A DNA stretch of 64,000 bases, from assembly GCA_903825945.1 (NCBI GenBank), contig CAIKCJ010000014.1:81205-145204 (forward strand), in the 5' to 3' direction. Shown piece after piece: positions 8,968 to 18,756 of the stretch. The notes beneath the pieces were generated by a model. That model was not told the DNA's origin and ran no database searches. It saw only the letters and a program-made list of their open reading frames with translations. The translations under genes and the position numbers were made by a program. This stretch comes from an uncultured Actinomycetes bacterium. GTDB lineage: Bacteria > Actinomycetota > Actinomycetes > Nanopelagicales > Nanopelagicaceae. How positions within the stretch are numbered: position 1 is the first letter of the stretch; each line of letters begins with the position of its first letter.

Positions 8968-10162
8968 CCTGCCTCAACTTACGCTCCTTCTTTGACGCGC
9001 GCGCTGTTCTTAGAAGGCTTTTAAGGGCTGGCTCTTTACGAGCAACATTGAGAACAAACCCCATACCCAAGAAGTTGGCAATAAGTGAGGATCCACCATA
9101 ACTAATAAATGGAAGCGTTACTCCCACCACCGGTGCAACTCCAATTGCAGATCCAATATTGATGATGACCTGCATTAAGAGCCAGGTCGCAATTCCCGCA
9201 CAGGCATATCTATCGAAGAGATCTCGGGTCGACATCGCAGTGCGATAAATTCCATAAATCAAGGCCGCGTAGAGACAGATAACCGCAAGCGTTCCAAGAA
9301 GCCCCAACTCATCCCCCAGAACCGAGAAAATAAAGTCAGTATGAGCCTCGGAGAGGTTTCCCCATTTTTGACGACTCGCACCCAATCCTTCACCAAACAA
9401 CCCACCGCTAGCCAAACCCATCACTGAGTGTGCTGGTTGCCATCCGGCGAGTTTGTAAACACCAGGTGCAAATGGATTAACAAGTGCTGTAAATCGGTGC
9501 AGGCGATAAGGCTGAGCAATGACAAGAATTGCAACGGTGCCAACTGCTGTAGCGCCTATCCAGAGAAAGTGACGAATTGGCAGTCCCGAGAGAAAGAGCA
9601 TTCCGCCTGTAATTCCCAAAATGATGGTTGTTGTTCCAAGATCTCCACCCCAATAAATAAGGACGATGGCGGGAATAATTCCAGCAAGAAGAAATGAGAT
9701 GTGGCGCAACGGAGATTTCTCCACAATCGTCTCTTCGTATCTCTTAAGTTGCGCTGCACCCCAGATTATCAATCCAAATTTAGAGAATTCACTTGGTTGC
9801 ATTGTGAAAGAACTAACGTGTATCCAGTTGGTGTTTCCATTAACCGTCAATTTAAGTCCAGGCACATGCGGCAGGCAGAGCGCTCCCAGACTGAGCGCTA
9901 AAGCCCAGCGCGTGAACTTTTCCCAGTTGGAAGCTTTCCATTGAGCTGCAACAAAAAGTACAAAGATCGAGATGAAAAAGAACATGAGCTGCCGTAAGAA
10001 GATTCCATATGTTGAACCATTTTGCTCAAGTGAGATGACCGATGAAGCGGATAGAACCATCACCAGACCAAGGCATGAAAGAGCGGCAGTCGCTCCGAGG
10101 ATGATGTAATAGGCGGAGGCGGGGCGCTTAAGGTAGCCGTTGTACTGCTCACGAAGCGTCAT
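8933..10162 (-). CDS. ftsW: Septal peptidoglycan polymerase FtsW (SEDS family)
   Basis: FtsW is the SEDS-family glycosyltransferase that polymerises lipid II at the septum with FtsI. The 409-residue protein has about ten hydrophobic segments. The SEDS signature region reads GLFGEGLGASRQKWGNLSEAHTDFIF in two parts (near residue 255), followed by LPFISYGGSS. The start overlaps the murD stop as ATGA and the end overlaps murG. The C-terminus carries a duplicated GVNEQ motif produced by the 15-base repeat. Confidence 0.96.
   Translation of the reverse strand: MTLREQYNGYLKRPASAYYIILGATAALSCLGLVMVLSASSVISLEQNGSTYGIFLRQLMFFFISIFVLFVAAQWKASNWEKFTRWALALSLGALCLPHVPGLKLTVNGNTNWIHVSSFTMQPSEFSKFGLIIWGAAQLKRYEETIVEKSPLRHISFLLAGIIPAIVLIYWGGDLGTTTIILGITGGMLFLSGLPIRHFLWIGATAVGTVAILVIAQPYRLHRFTALVNPFAPGVYKLAGWQPAHSVMGLASGGLFGEGLGASRQKWGNLSEAHTDFIFSVLGDELGLLGTLAVICLYAALIYGIYRTAMSTRDLFDRYACAGIATWLLMQVIINIGSAIGVAPVVGVTLPFISYGGSSLIANFLGMGFVLNVARKEPALKSLLRTARASKKERKLRQGVNEQGVNEQS
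8939..8972. repeat. Tandem 15-bp repeat across the ftsW/murG overlap
   Basis: CTGCTCATTGACACC occurs twice in a row (8939-8953 and 8954-8968), followed by the first four bases of a third copy. The repeat is in frame in both overlapping genes. It writes VNEQG-VNEQ at the FtsW C-terminus and MSRV-SMSRV at the MurG N-terminus, and it duplicates the murG start codons. Confidence 0.95.
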
Positions 10163-11526
10163 GGGAGAACCATCTCGCGAACGGCGGCGGCAAATAGATC
10201 GCCACGCTCTTTGTAATCCTTAAATTGATCCATCGATGCACAGGCAGGGGCCATAAGGACTGTATCGCCTGGCGCAGCGAGTCTTTGGGCGACAGCAACG
10301 ACATCTCTCATCAGCTGTGCGCTATCGCCATGCATATCCACATATTCGATGTCGACTTTTGGCGCATACTCCTTCAGCGCTGCGGCGATGAGCTCGCGAT
10401 CGTGGCCGATCAAAATTGCCGCCTTGATCCGCGGTGCACACCGGGCGACAAGCTCCTGCATATCTGCACCCTTGGCCAATCCTCCAGCAATCCAGATGCT
10501 TGAGAGTTGAGATAGAAGTGCGGCTGCAGCTGCGTGAGGATTGGTGGCTTTGGAATCATCAATCCAAGCGACTTCGTTGATTTGCGCAACGAGTTCGAGG
10601 CGGTGGCGATCCAAGGTGAAGGCGGATAATCCACGTTGGATAGTTTCATGGCTGATTCCTATGGCGAGTGCTAAACCAGCTGCAGCCATTGCATTAGAAA
10701 CATTGTGTGGAACTGCAGGCTTGATATCAGCTAACTCAGCAAATGCGGCAGCCTGGGATGGATCGCTCACAAATGCTCGATCGACAAGCAGATTTTCAAC
10801 TAAACCTAACTCACCTTTTTGTGGGGTATCGAGTGAATAAAAGATCTTTTTGCCGCCCCATGCAGTAGCGCGCAGCACGCTGGCCGGATCATCAGCGTTA
10901 ATAATCCCAACGTCGCTTGCTCGAAGTAATGACAATTTGGCATTGGCGTATTCATCTAACGAGCCATGCCAATCAATATGATCTGGTGCAATATTGAGAA
11001 GCGCTCCTGCTACATAGTTCGGCGCGCTACTCCAATCCAGTTGGAATGATGAAAGTTCTAGGATCAAATAATCGTATGGCGAACTATGAGAAACTGCTTC
11101 GATTACTGGATTACCAACATTTCCACATGCAACACCATTGATGTCACCATTAGTAAAGATCGACTCGACCATCTGGACAGTGGTTGTTTTACCGTTAGTA
11201 CCTGTGATTGCCAACCATTCCTGGGACGGAGCAAGCTCCTGCTTTACATTCCAGGCAAAATCAATTTCACTCATCAAGGTAGTTCCCGCTGCTTTGAGCG
11301 CAAGAATTACTGGGTGACCTTTTTTCCAACCTGGTGAGACGATTGCTAAGTCGTATGTGGTCGAAACTTCTCGTAGCGCTCCAGGTGCTTTTTCATCAAA
11401 TACATCTGCGCTAGCACCGACAGATTCAAGATACTCGATTAGTGATTTACCCGTGACCCCAGCTCCTACTATAAGGATTTTCTGCGCAGGCAGAGCTTGA
11501 ATAAAGGATGATTTCAATTGCGACAC
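10159..11526 (-). CDS. murD: UDP-MurNAc-L-Ala--D-glutamate ligase MurD
   Basis: MurD adds D-glutamate to UDP-MurNAc-L-Ala. I take GTG 11526 as the start (455 residues, VSQLKSSFIQALPAQ). It lies one base after the mraY stop, whereas the longer frame needs a TTG deep inside mraY. The N-terminal nucleotide-fold loop ILIVGAGVTGKS and the ATP loop AITGTNGKTTT are visible, as are DHIDWHGS and DRHRLE. No clear Shine-Dalgarno is seen, so reinitiation after mraY is likely. Confidence 0.95.
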   Translation of the reverse strand: MSQLKSSFIQALPAQKILIVGAGVTGKSLIEYLESVGASADVFDEKAPGALREVSTTYDLAIVSPGWKKGHPVILALKAAGTTLMSEIDFAWNVKQELAPSQEWLAITGTNGKTTTVQMVESIFTNGDINGVACGNVGNPVIEAVSHSSPYDYLILELSSFQLDWSSAPNYVAGALLNIAPDHIDWHGSLDEYANAKLSLLRASDVGIINADDPASVLRATAWGGKKIFYSLDTPQKGELGLVENLLVDRAFVSDPSQAAAFAELADIKPAVPHNVSNAMAAAGLALAIGISHETIQRGLSAFTLDRHRLELVAQINEVAWIDDSKATNPHAAAAALLSQLSSIWIAGGLAKGADMQELVARCAPRIKAAILIGHDRELIAAALKEYAPKVDIEYVDMHGDSAQLMRDVVAVAQRLAAPGDTVLMAPACASMDQFKDYKERGDLFAAAVREMVLP

Positions 11527-11527
11527 T

Positions 11528-12598
11528 TTACGAGGTGACCCATTGTGCGTAGAAAAGTCCAAGCCCTGCGGCAACGCTTAAGCCAGCAATAATCCAAAAG
11601 CGAATCACAATGGTCACTTCTGCCCAGCCCATAAGTTCAAAGTGGTGTTGAAGCGGTGCCATCCTAAACACGCGTTTGCCGCCTGAAGCTTTGAAATAGA
11701 GGCGCTGAATAATGACTGACATCGTAATAATGACGAAGAGGCCACCAAGTGCAATGAGGAGAAGCTCGGTGCGCAGAGTGATTGCAAAACCAGCAATCGC
11801 TCCACCAAGTGAGAGCGAACCAACATCACCCATAAATATTTTCGCAGGAGAGGTGTTCCACCAAAGGAATCCTGCGCATGAACCAGCAAAGGCTGCGGCT
11901 AGTACCGCCAGATCAAGTGGATCACGAACGTCGTAACATTTTGCAATCGCAACCGTACTCTGACCTAATCCGCAACTTTGTCTAAACTCCCAGACTCCGA
12001 TGAGTACAAATGCTAAAAGCGTCATGATAGACGTGCCGCTAGCTAAGCCATCTAGACCATCGGTCAAATTCACTCCGTTACTCGTTCCCAGAACAAGAAA
12101 GATTACCCAGAGCACCACTACTACAGCTCCAAGTCCAACTGAGGTATCGCGCACAGTCGAAAGATGGAGGGAGATTGGAGTCAATTTATATTTATCTTTA
12201 AAGTGAAGGCCTGCGACCGCAAACCCGGCGGCAGCAATCGCTTGGCCGGTAAGTTTCTGCCAGCCCGTTAATCCAAGAGAACGCTGCTTAACAATTTTTA
12301 GCCAATCGTCGAGAAATCCAACGGCGCCGAGTGCAACAACAAGAGCGATGACCAACAGCGCTGATGTGCTGATCTTGACTCCGTTGATGAGATGACTGGA
12401 GAGGTATCCAGTTATTGAGGCGATGATAAGAACTACACCACCCATGGTCGGGGTGCCACGTTTGACGTGATGAGAGGTTGGTCCATCGTCGCGGATGATC
12501 TGGCCATAACCACGTTTTGCCAGAATACGAATAAAAGCTGGCGTCAATAAGAAGGCAAGGACGGTAGAAACCGATCCAGCTAAGAGAATCTCTTTCAT
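11528..12598 (-). CDS. mraY: Phospho-MurNAc-pentapeptide transferase MraY
   Basis: MraY transfers phospho-MurNAc-pentapeptide to undecaprenyl phosphate, giving lipid I in the membrane. The 356-residue polytopic protein carries family motifs HHVKRGTPTMGG, GFLDDWLKI, SNGVNLTDGLDGLA and FMGDVGSLSLGG, which hold the catalytic aspartates, plus APLQHHFEL near the C-terminus. Its ATG shares a base with the murF stop (TAATG). Length and order are typical. Confidence 0.97.
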   Translation of the reverse strand: MKEILLAGSVSTVLAFLLTPAFIRILAKRGYGQIIRDDGPTSHHVKRGTPTMGGVVLIIASITGYLSSHLINGVKISTSALLVIALVVALGAVGFLDDWLKIVKQRSLGLTGWQKLTGQAIAAAGFAVAGLHFKDKYKLTPISLHLSTVRDTSVGLGAVVVVLWVIFLVLGTSNGVNLTDGLDGLASGTSIMTLLAFVLIGVWEFRQSCGLGQSTVAIAKCYDVRDPLDLAVLAAAFAGSCAGFLWWNTSPAKIFMGDVGSLSLGGAIAGFAITLRTELLLIALGGLFVIITMSVIIQRLYFKASGGKRVFRMAPLQHHFELMGWAEVTIVIRFWIIAGLSVAAGLGLFYAQWVTS

Positions 12599-13980
12599 TA
12601 CGCCTCCACCTGCCAGTTTGCCAATAATTTCTCTGCTAACTCATCAAGATGCTCCGCACGCGAAGCTTTCACCAAAAAGAGATCGCCGTCCGAGGCCTGC
12701 GCGGCCAGCGAAAGAGCCTGTTCTTGAGTAAGCATGTAATGCACGCTCATCGAAGAATCTTTGGTGAGGTTGAGCCCGTTGAAGTAGAGATCGGTTCCAA
12801 TTGAAACAAGATGATCCACTCCTAATTCATAGGCAAGTTTGCCGATATCGAGGTGAGCTTTGGCCTCTAACTCGCCGAGTTCGTGCATTTTTCCAAGGAT
12901 CGCCCATGATGCTCCCCCACTTTCTTGTGCAAGAAGCACAAGAGTTCGAAGTGCAGCAGCCATACTTTCTGGGTTTGCGTTGTATGAATCATTGATAAGA
13001 GTTAAGCCAGCTGCAGTGTGGAGCTCCATACGCCACTTGCTCGTGGATTCTGCTTCCGAGAGCGCAGCAGCGACTGCCTCCACACTCATTCCCACTTCAA
13101 TACCAATCGCAGCCGCAGCGAGCGAATTAGCGATTTGATGTGCACCGAGAATACGAAGTGAAACAGGAGCGCGGCCGGATTCGGCAACGAGATCGAAATG
13201 TGCTGCTCCGCCACGAATTTCAATATCAGCTGCTCGAAGATTGCAACCTGCACTCTCGCCAAATGTGATTCGCTTGACGCCCTCCGGTACTTTCATTTCA
13301 GGAGTGAAAGGATCGTAACTTCCGAGAATTGCACTGCCGCCGAATGGCAGACCCGAGATAATCTCGGACTTTGCCTTGGCAATCATCTCCCTGCTACCAA
13401 ATTCTCCAACGTGTGCAGATCCGATCACGAGTACTACTCCGATAGTTGGCTTAGCGATCTGCATTAACGCTGAAATATCTCCAACATGACGCGCACCCAT
13501 CTCTAAAACACAGAATCGGGTGAGGTCGCCACAGGAGAGAATTGTCAGCGGTACTCCAATTTCATTATTTAATGAGCCAACCGGAACCACGGTCGGTCCC
13601 ACGTTGGATAAGACGGCACCTGCCAAATCCTTTGTGGTGGTCTTGCCTTGCGAGCCCGTAATAGCGATGAAGGTACAACGGTTCATCTTCTCGCGCACGT
13701 AGCTTGCCAATGTGGTCAGCGCGAGAGCAACGTCCTTGACGATAATTGCTGGAACACCAACGTTCACGCCCATAAGCGCAAATTGCGCACCTGAGTTAAT
13801 TGCAGCTTGGGCAAACTCATTGCCATCAACCCTTGAACCAGGGAGGGCGACAAAGAAGGTCGAACTATCGGCTTTGCGTGAATCGATCACGGGATTAGCG
13901 CTTGTCGTATTTTGTGGATCTAACCCAACAAGAGTTCCAGAAACAACATCGGCTATTTCTCTAAACGTTAAGGAGATCAT
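12598..13980 (-). CDS. murF: UDP-MurNAc-tripeptide--D-Ala-D-Ala ligase MurF
   Basis: MurF adds D-Ala-D-Ala to UDP-MurNAc-tripeptide, completing the cytoplasmic pentapeptide. The 460-residue protein shows the ATP loop TGSQGKTTTKDL (near residue 110), the SLNNEIGVP motif, LEMGARHVGDI and NDSYNANPESM. It is coupled at both ends: its ATG overlaps the murE stop (ATGA) and its stop overlaps the mraY start (TAATG). Confidence 0.97.
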   Translation of the reverse strand: MISLTFREIADVVSGTLVGLDPQNTTSANPVIDSRKADSSTFFVALPGSRVDGNEFAQAAINSGAQFALMGVNVGVPAIIVKDVALALTTLASYVREKMNRCTFIAITGSQGKTTTKDLAGAVLSNVGPTVVPVGSLNNEIGVPLTILSCGDLTRFCVLEMGARHVGDISALMQIAKPTIGVVLVIGSAHVGEFGSREMIAKAKSEIISGLPFGGSAILGSYDPFTPEMKVPEGVKRITFGESAGCNLRAADIEIRGGAAHFDLVAESGRAPVSLRILGAHQIANSLAAAAIGIEVGMSVEAVAAALSEAESTSKWRMELHTAAGLTLINDSYNANPESMAAALRTLVLLAQESGGASWAILGKMHELGELEAKAHLDIGKLAYELGVDHLVSIGTDLYFNGLNLTKDSSMSVHYMLTQEQALSLAAQASDGDLFLVKASRAEHLDELAEKLLANWQVEA

Positions 13981-15473
13981 GCCAACTCCTCAATTGCTCG
14001 AGCAAGTTCGATTCGATCATCAAATGGGTATTTAACGCTTGCTATTTCCTGTCCTAATTCGTGTCCCTTGCCGAGAAGAATGACGCAATCCCCCGCGTTA
14101 GCTTCAGCGACAGCAATTGCGATAGCGCCTCGTCGATCAATCTCTGCTACAACATGGTCGCTCAGAGTGTGGATACCGATCATCTGTTCAAGAATGATCG
14201 CAGGATTTTCACTTCGCGGGTTATCACTCGTGCAGATCGCTAGGTCGGCTCCGTTTATCAACGCCTCTCCCATAAGCGCACGCTTACTCGTATCCCTATC
14301 TCCACCACATCCCAAAATGGCAATCACACGTCCTGCAGTCAGTGAGCGCGCCGTGATCAAAGCTCGCTCTACCGCATCGGGAGTGTGGGCGTAATCAACG
14401 AGGGCAATAAATTTCTGACCAACATCAACAGGTTCAAGTCGTCCAGCAGGTGCTGTAAGTAAATGCATCTGGGAAGAAATCACCATTGGGTCAACTTCGG
14501 TGATCACCGCAATAGCAATAGCCATCAACGCATTATCCAAATTATGTTCACCGATGAGAGGCAAACGACCTTCAATCAATATTCCGCCACTTCCACGAAT
14601 AGCCACTTGATAACCCTTGCCGTGAGGTAGCGCCTCATATCGATCGTAATACCAATCAGCACCGTGGTTGTGGCGAGATACTTTTTGAATCGCAATCCCC
14701 GCTTGCTCAGCCAGGGTCTGGCCATAAGGACCATCCACATTGATAATTCCGAGCTCGGAGTACTCTGAGGTAAATAATTTCGCTTTTGTAGCGAAGTAGT
14801 TCTCCATACTCTGGTGATAATCCAAATGGTCTTGAGTCAGGTTAGTGAAAGCGGTTATAGCGAAGCGGGTACCGCCAATACGTTTTTGATCAATCGCATG
14901 GCTACTGACCTCCATCACCATATTTTTCACATGGCGTTCTCGCATCACTGCCGCTAGCGATTGCAGAGTTGTGGCTTGCGGTGTGGTGAAATCCGATGGA
15001 AACTGATCGCGGTCGATCGAGATACCAACTGTGCCGATAAATCCAGTGCTGCGTCGTTCAAACTGCCAGAGCTGATTGAGCAAAGTAGCTGTCGTTGTCT
15101 TCCCATTGGTGCCCGTGATTCCCACGGCTCCAAGTGATGAAAATGGTGAACCATAAAACCAGGCAGAGACATCGCCAGCAAAGAGTGATGGATTTTCGAT
15201 GACAAGAGTAGGCAGCTTTCCTGCAGTAATCTCGGCACCAGCTCGATCAGTTAGTAGTGCCACTACCCCGAGAGAGATGAGTTGATCTATATAGCTCGCA
15301 CCATGCTGTTTTGCGCCAGGCACGGCTATAAATAAATCTCCTGGTTGAGCGCTGCGCGAATCACTTGAGACTCCGGTAAATACAGTCTCACCAGCTTGCT
15401 CAGCAACCCCAAGGAAACGAGATAGCTCTCCAAGTGAACGCGAATAATTAGCCAAAGGACGTAGCTCGATCAT
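13977..15473 (-). CDS. murE: UDP-MurNAc-dipeptide ligase MurE (diaminopimelate type likely)
   Basis: MurE adds the third stem residue. The 498-residue protein has the ATP loop GITGTNGKTTTA (near residue 118), EVSSHAIDQKR, NLTQDHLDYH and the C-terminal TSDNPRSENP motif. A DNPR sequence at this site is the signature of meso-diaminopimelate-adding enzymes, while lysine-adding enzymes differ, so the peptidoglycan is probably DAP type. The start codon overlaps the ftsI stop as ATGA. Confidence 0.96.
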   Translation of the reverse strand: MIELRPLANYSRSLGELSRFLGVAEQAGETVFTGVSSDSRSAQPGDLFIAVPGAKQHGASYIDQLISLGVVALLTDRAGAEITAGKLPTLVIENPSLFAGDVSAWFYGSPFSSLGAVGITGTNGKTTTATLLNQLWQFERRSTGFIGTVGISIDRDQFPSDFTTPQATTLQSLAAVMRERHVKNMVMEVSSHAIDQKRIGGTRFAITAFTNLTQDHLDYHQSMENYFATKAKLFTSEYSELGIINVDGPYGQTLAEQAGIAIQKVSRHNHGADWYYDRYEALPHGKGYQVAIRGSGGILIEGRLPLIGEHNLDNALMAIAIAVITEVDPMVISSQMHLLTAPAGRLEPVDVGQKFIALVDYAHTPDAVERALITARSLTAGRVIAILGCGGDRDTSKRALMGEALINGADLAICTSDNPRSENPAIILEQMIGIHTLSDHVVAEIDRRGAIAIAVAEANAGDCVILLGKGHELGQEIASVKYPFDDRIELARAIEELA

Positions 15474-17302
15474 GGCTTCACAACCTTTTTTGGTACCGCG
15501 GGAGCTGAAATTGGGACAGTTGCAAGTTTATCTAACTGAGCCTGATTGAGTGGGTAAGGGACCGTTGTTGACGGAGCCGGAGCGATTCCCTTTTCTTGCA
15601 GTACAAAACTCATCACTTTCTTAAAGACGGGAGCTGCGATAACGCCACCGAAGTGAGCTCCTTGCGGGTTTTCAATGACGACGCTCACGACGTATTGAGG
15701 AGCTGCGGCTGGCGCCATTCCGATAAACGAAGCCGTATACCCGCGATAACAATGACATGCTGGATCTGATCGCATCGCCGTTCCAGTCTTTCCGGCAATT
15801 TGATAGCCCGGAATCTCTGCTTCTGGCGCAGTACCTGCTTCAGAGACAACACCTTCGAGCATGGTTCGAATCTTGGTTGCGGTATCGGCGCTAACAACTT
15901 GGGTTTGCGAGCCTGGTTTTGACGGTGTGTAATTTCCATTCGCGTCGTACGTACCAGCAATGACGTTAGGAGTAACGCGCACTCCGTTATTAGCAATTGT
16001 TGAGAAGACCATCGTGGCCTGCATCGGCGTTACGGAGTAACCCTGACCAAATGACATGGTTGGTGCGGAGGAATTAGACCATTGCGCTACAGTCGGAAGC
16101 AGTCCATCCGATTCACCGCCAAGATTGGATCCTGTGTTCTGACCAATTCCAAATTTTTGTAGATAATCGTAAAAAGTCTGATTTGGCATAGAAGCACCGA
16201 TTTGAATCGCGCCAATGTTGGATGAGACCGCTAGGACTCCTGCTGTAGTGAGATGTTCGGTTGGATGATTTGTATCATCTTCAAATATACGTCCACCAGC
16301 TTTGAGTCTGTTAGGAATTGTGTAAACCGTAGTTGGGGTTGTGGTTCCTTGTTCTAACGCAGCTGCAACAGTAACGACCTTGCCAGTAGAACCTGGGTCA
16401 TACACATCCTGCACAGCAGGGTTGCGAATCGAGTTAAGGGTAATGGTCTTTGGTTTAGCAGGATCAAATGTTGGCGCGCTAGCTTGAGCCAAGATCTGGC
16501 CCGTTTTTGGATTAATAACAATAACGGTGCCAGAAAGCGCTTTGGCCGATTTCACTGCGCTAGTAATTGCATCTTGCGCAGCCCACTGAAGATCTCGATC
16601 TATTGTGAGCTTAATGTCTGTGCCAGGTTTGGCCGCAGTAGTAAATTGCTGAGAGCCTGGAATTATTGCTCCAGCTCCGTAGGCATAGTCGTACTGACCA
16701 TTGACTCCAGAGAGTTCAGAGTTAAGGCTAGCTTCGAGTCCAGAAGCGCCTGTTCCATCGGGATGAGTAAATCCAATGAGTGAAGCAACCATTGAACCTG
16801 TTGGATATTCACGGGTATAGGTATTTTCAGCGAAGAAGCCCACAATTCGTTGGGCATATCCAGCAGCAGTTTTCTCAACCAAGTGGTTATAGGTACTGAT
16901 CGCTGCTTGAAGGTTATCCCACACTGCAGGCGCTACTGGATTGGCAATGATCTGATAGCGGCGAGTTCCCGTAAGCAGTGCTTGAAGTTTGTCTACTGGC
17001 ATACCTAAGACGCTTGCGGTCACACTCGCTGTCTTAGCTGGATCAGTGATCATAGTTTGGTCGACGACGATTATTTTTGCGGCATCGCTTCGTGCGAGCA
17101 CTACCCCATTGTTATCAGTGATAGTGCCTCGCGGTGCCAGTTGCACGGATTGAGTGACCATCTCATCATTGGCTCGCATCGTGTAAGCATGCGCGTGCCA
17201 CACTTGAACATAGAGAAGTCTTATGCCAAAAAGTGAAAAGAAGAAAAGCATCGCCAGCAGGAGATATCGGACTCTCTGAGCAAAATCCGATTGCTCCATC
17301 AT
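15470..17302 (-). CDS. ftsI: Penicillin-binding protein FtsI (PBP3-like transpeptidase)
   Basis: This is the class B PBP that cross-links septal peptidoglycan with FtsW. The 610-residue protein has one N-terminal membrane anchor (residues 12-33, YLLLAMLFFFSLFGIRLLYV), a dimerisation domain, and a transpeptidase domain. The active-site motifs are STGK (near residue 303), SSN (near 357) and KTGT (near 504). The C-terminal tail is Pro/Val/Lys-rich and no PASTA domain is present. The ATG overlaps the ftsL stop. Confidence 0.96.
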   Translation of the reverse strand: MMEQSDFAQRVRYLLLAMLFFFSLFGIRLLYVQVWHAHAYTMRANDEMVTQSVQLAPRGTITDNNGVVLARSDAAKIIVVDQTMITDPAKTASVTASVLGMPVDKLQALLTGTRRYQIIANPVAPAVWDNLQAAISTYNHLVEKTAAGYAQRIVGFFAENTYTREYPTGSMVASLIGFTHPDGTGASGLEASLNSELSGVNGQYDYAYGAGAIIPGSQQFTTAAKPGTDIKLTIDRDLQWAAQDAITSAVKSAKALSGTVIVINPKTGQILAQASAPTFDPAKPKTITLNSIRNPAVQDVYDPGSTGKVVTVAAALEQGTTTPTTVYTIPNRLKAGGRIFEDDTNHPTEHLTTAGVLAVSSNIGAIQIGASMPNQTFYDYLQKFGIGQNTGSNLGGESDGLLPTVAQWSNSSAPTMSFGQGYSVTPMQATMVFSTIANNGVRVTPNVIAGTYDANGNYTPSKPGSQTQVVSADTATKIRTMLEGVVSEAGTAPEAEIPGYQIAGKTGTAMRSDPACHCYRGYTASFIGMAPAAAPQYVVSVVIENPQGAHFGGVIAAPVFKKVMSFVLQEKGIAPAPSTTVPYPLNQAQLDKLATVPISAPAVPKKVVKP

Positions 17303-17724
17303 GGTTTGCTGACCGTTAGGTTTACAAAGTTATTGGTGAGTTGTGGGCCCATGCCAAGTTTTGTTGCACGTGCCGCTAGTTGATCAGGTGAAGAAAATGC
17401 AGCGACTTGATTGAGTGTTGCATCTCGTTGATCGCTAACGCTAGCCACTTTGAGCTTCAAGTTTTCCATTGTGAATGCGCCAGATGTGAGAGATGTGTTA
17501 ATTGCTAGTAGCGCTAGGAGTCCAGCAACAAAGATACTTGCGATAATTGCGATGAACTTTCCGTTGTCAACACTCGCTGCGTTATCTACTGAGAGATCAG
17601 GCACCAACTTAAGAGCGGCTCTGGTGCGACTTGCAAGATTGAAATCACGAACTACTCGAGTACGAACTGGAGCAGTTGTGAGCGGCGTGGCTGTGGAAAC
17701 CGGTGAAAATTGTGTCAGTGCCAT
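17299..17724 (-). CDS. ftsL: FtsL-like septum formation protein
   Basis: A 141-residue bitopic protein in the ftsL position between rsmH and ftsI. A basic cytoplasmic part of about 50 residues is followed by one membrane helix (FIAIIASIFVAGLLALLAIN). A predicted coiled-coil follows (MENLKLKVASVSDQRDATLN), and the tail contains AARATKLGM as seen in FtsL. Sequence conservation in FtsL is low, so the call rests on topology and context. Its ATG overlaps the rsmH stop (TAATG). Confidence 0.88.
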   Translation of the reverse strand: MALTQFSPVSTATPLTTAPVRTRVVRDFNLASRTRAALKLVPDLSVDNAASVDNGKFIAIIASIFVAGLLALLAINTSLTSGAFTMENLKLKVASVSDQRDATLNQVAAFSSPDQLAARATKLGMGPQLTNNFVNLTVSKP

Positions 17725-18683
17725 TATGCGGCCAACCTTTCGATGGCACGTAGTCGCATTGAGCCCGCACGTGGATTTGCCTCAATTTCTTCTTCAGCCG
17801 CTCCCTCGCTACCGCGCATCACTAATGCGTACTTGGCGGCGCTATCTGGAAGTTCGACTGGTAAACCCCGGGGCGTCGTTGATGTTGTAATCGCGGTGAA
17901 GTCAGCTTTAACAATCTTGTCTTCTAATGATTGATACGCCATTACGACAACTCGACCTTTGATTGCGATTGCGGCGAGGGCTGCTGGAATTGCGCGCTCA
18001 AGCACGGCAAGTTCTTGATTTACTTCGATACGCAACGCCTGAAAAGTGCGCTTGGCAGGATTTCCACCGGTGCGTCGAGCTGGAGCAGGAATGGAATCTT
18101 TTACTAGTTTGGCTAAGGCTTTAGTGGAGTGAAGCGTTCCGGCCTGACGTGCAGCAATGATGTTATCGACAATCCGTGGTGCAAACTTCTCTTCACCATA
18201 CAAGCGCAAGATGCGAATCAGCGCACCACGCTCGTAGGTATCAAGCACGATTTGAGCGGTGAGTTCCTGGCTCTGATCCATACGCATATCAAGAGGTGCG
18301 TCCTGGGAATATGCAAAGCCTCTTTCTGCCTCATCTAGTTGCATGGATGAGACGCCGAGATCGAAGAGAATTCCAGCAACTTCGCTGATGCCTTGATCTT
18401 CTAATATTTCTGTAATCTGATCGTATGTTGTGTGCACTATGGTGAGTCGATCGCCAAACGGCGCGACATTAACTTTTGCCAATGCGATTGCGTGCTCATC
18501 GCGATCAATTCCAATGACGCCGATTGTTGGGAACTTGGCGAGCAATGCACGTGTGTGCCCGCCAAGACCCAATGTTGCATCAATGACAATCGTCTGTGGA
18601 TTGTTCATTAATGAAAACTCAATTGCAGGGGTTAGGAGATCGATGCAGCGATCGAGAGCAACTGGAATATGCACTGCGTTCAT
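17724..18683 (-). CDS. rsmH: 16S rRNA m4C1402 methyltransferase RsmH (MraW)
   Basis: RsmH methylates N4 of C1402 in 16S rRNA using S-adenosylmethionine. The 319-residue protein has the SAM-binding segment VIDATLGLGGHTRALL (near residue 34), FDLGVSSMQLDEAERGFAY, and NPAKRTFQALRIEVNQEL. The ATG at 18683 is preceded by AAAGGGGAAGAT. This Shine-Dalgarno is exactly complementary over 8 bases to the loop of a hairpin just upstream, suggesting translational control by the leader RNA. Confidence 0.97.
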   Translation of the reverse strand: MNAVHIPVALDRCIDLLTPAIEFSLMNNPQTIVIDATLGLGGHTRALLAKFPTIGVIGIDRDEHAIALAKVNVAPFGDRLTIVHTTYDQITEILEDQGISEVAGILFDLGVSSMQLDEAERGFAYSQDAPLDMRMDQSQELTAQIVLDTYERGALIRILRLYGEEKFAPRIVDNIIAARQAGTLHSTKALAKLVKDSIPAPARRTGGNPAKRTFQALRIEVNQELAVLERAIPAALAAIAIKGRVVVMAYQSLEDKIVKADFTAITTSTTPRGLPVELPDSAAKYALVMRGSEGAAEEEIEANPRAGSMRLRAIERLAA

Positions 18684-18756
18684 CTATCTTCCCCTTTCTG
18701 ATTATTTATTTAACAAGCGATTCACTTTTGTACTAGCTGTTTATGACTGTGTGATT

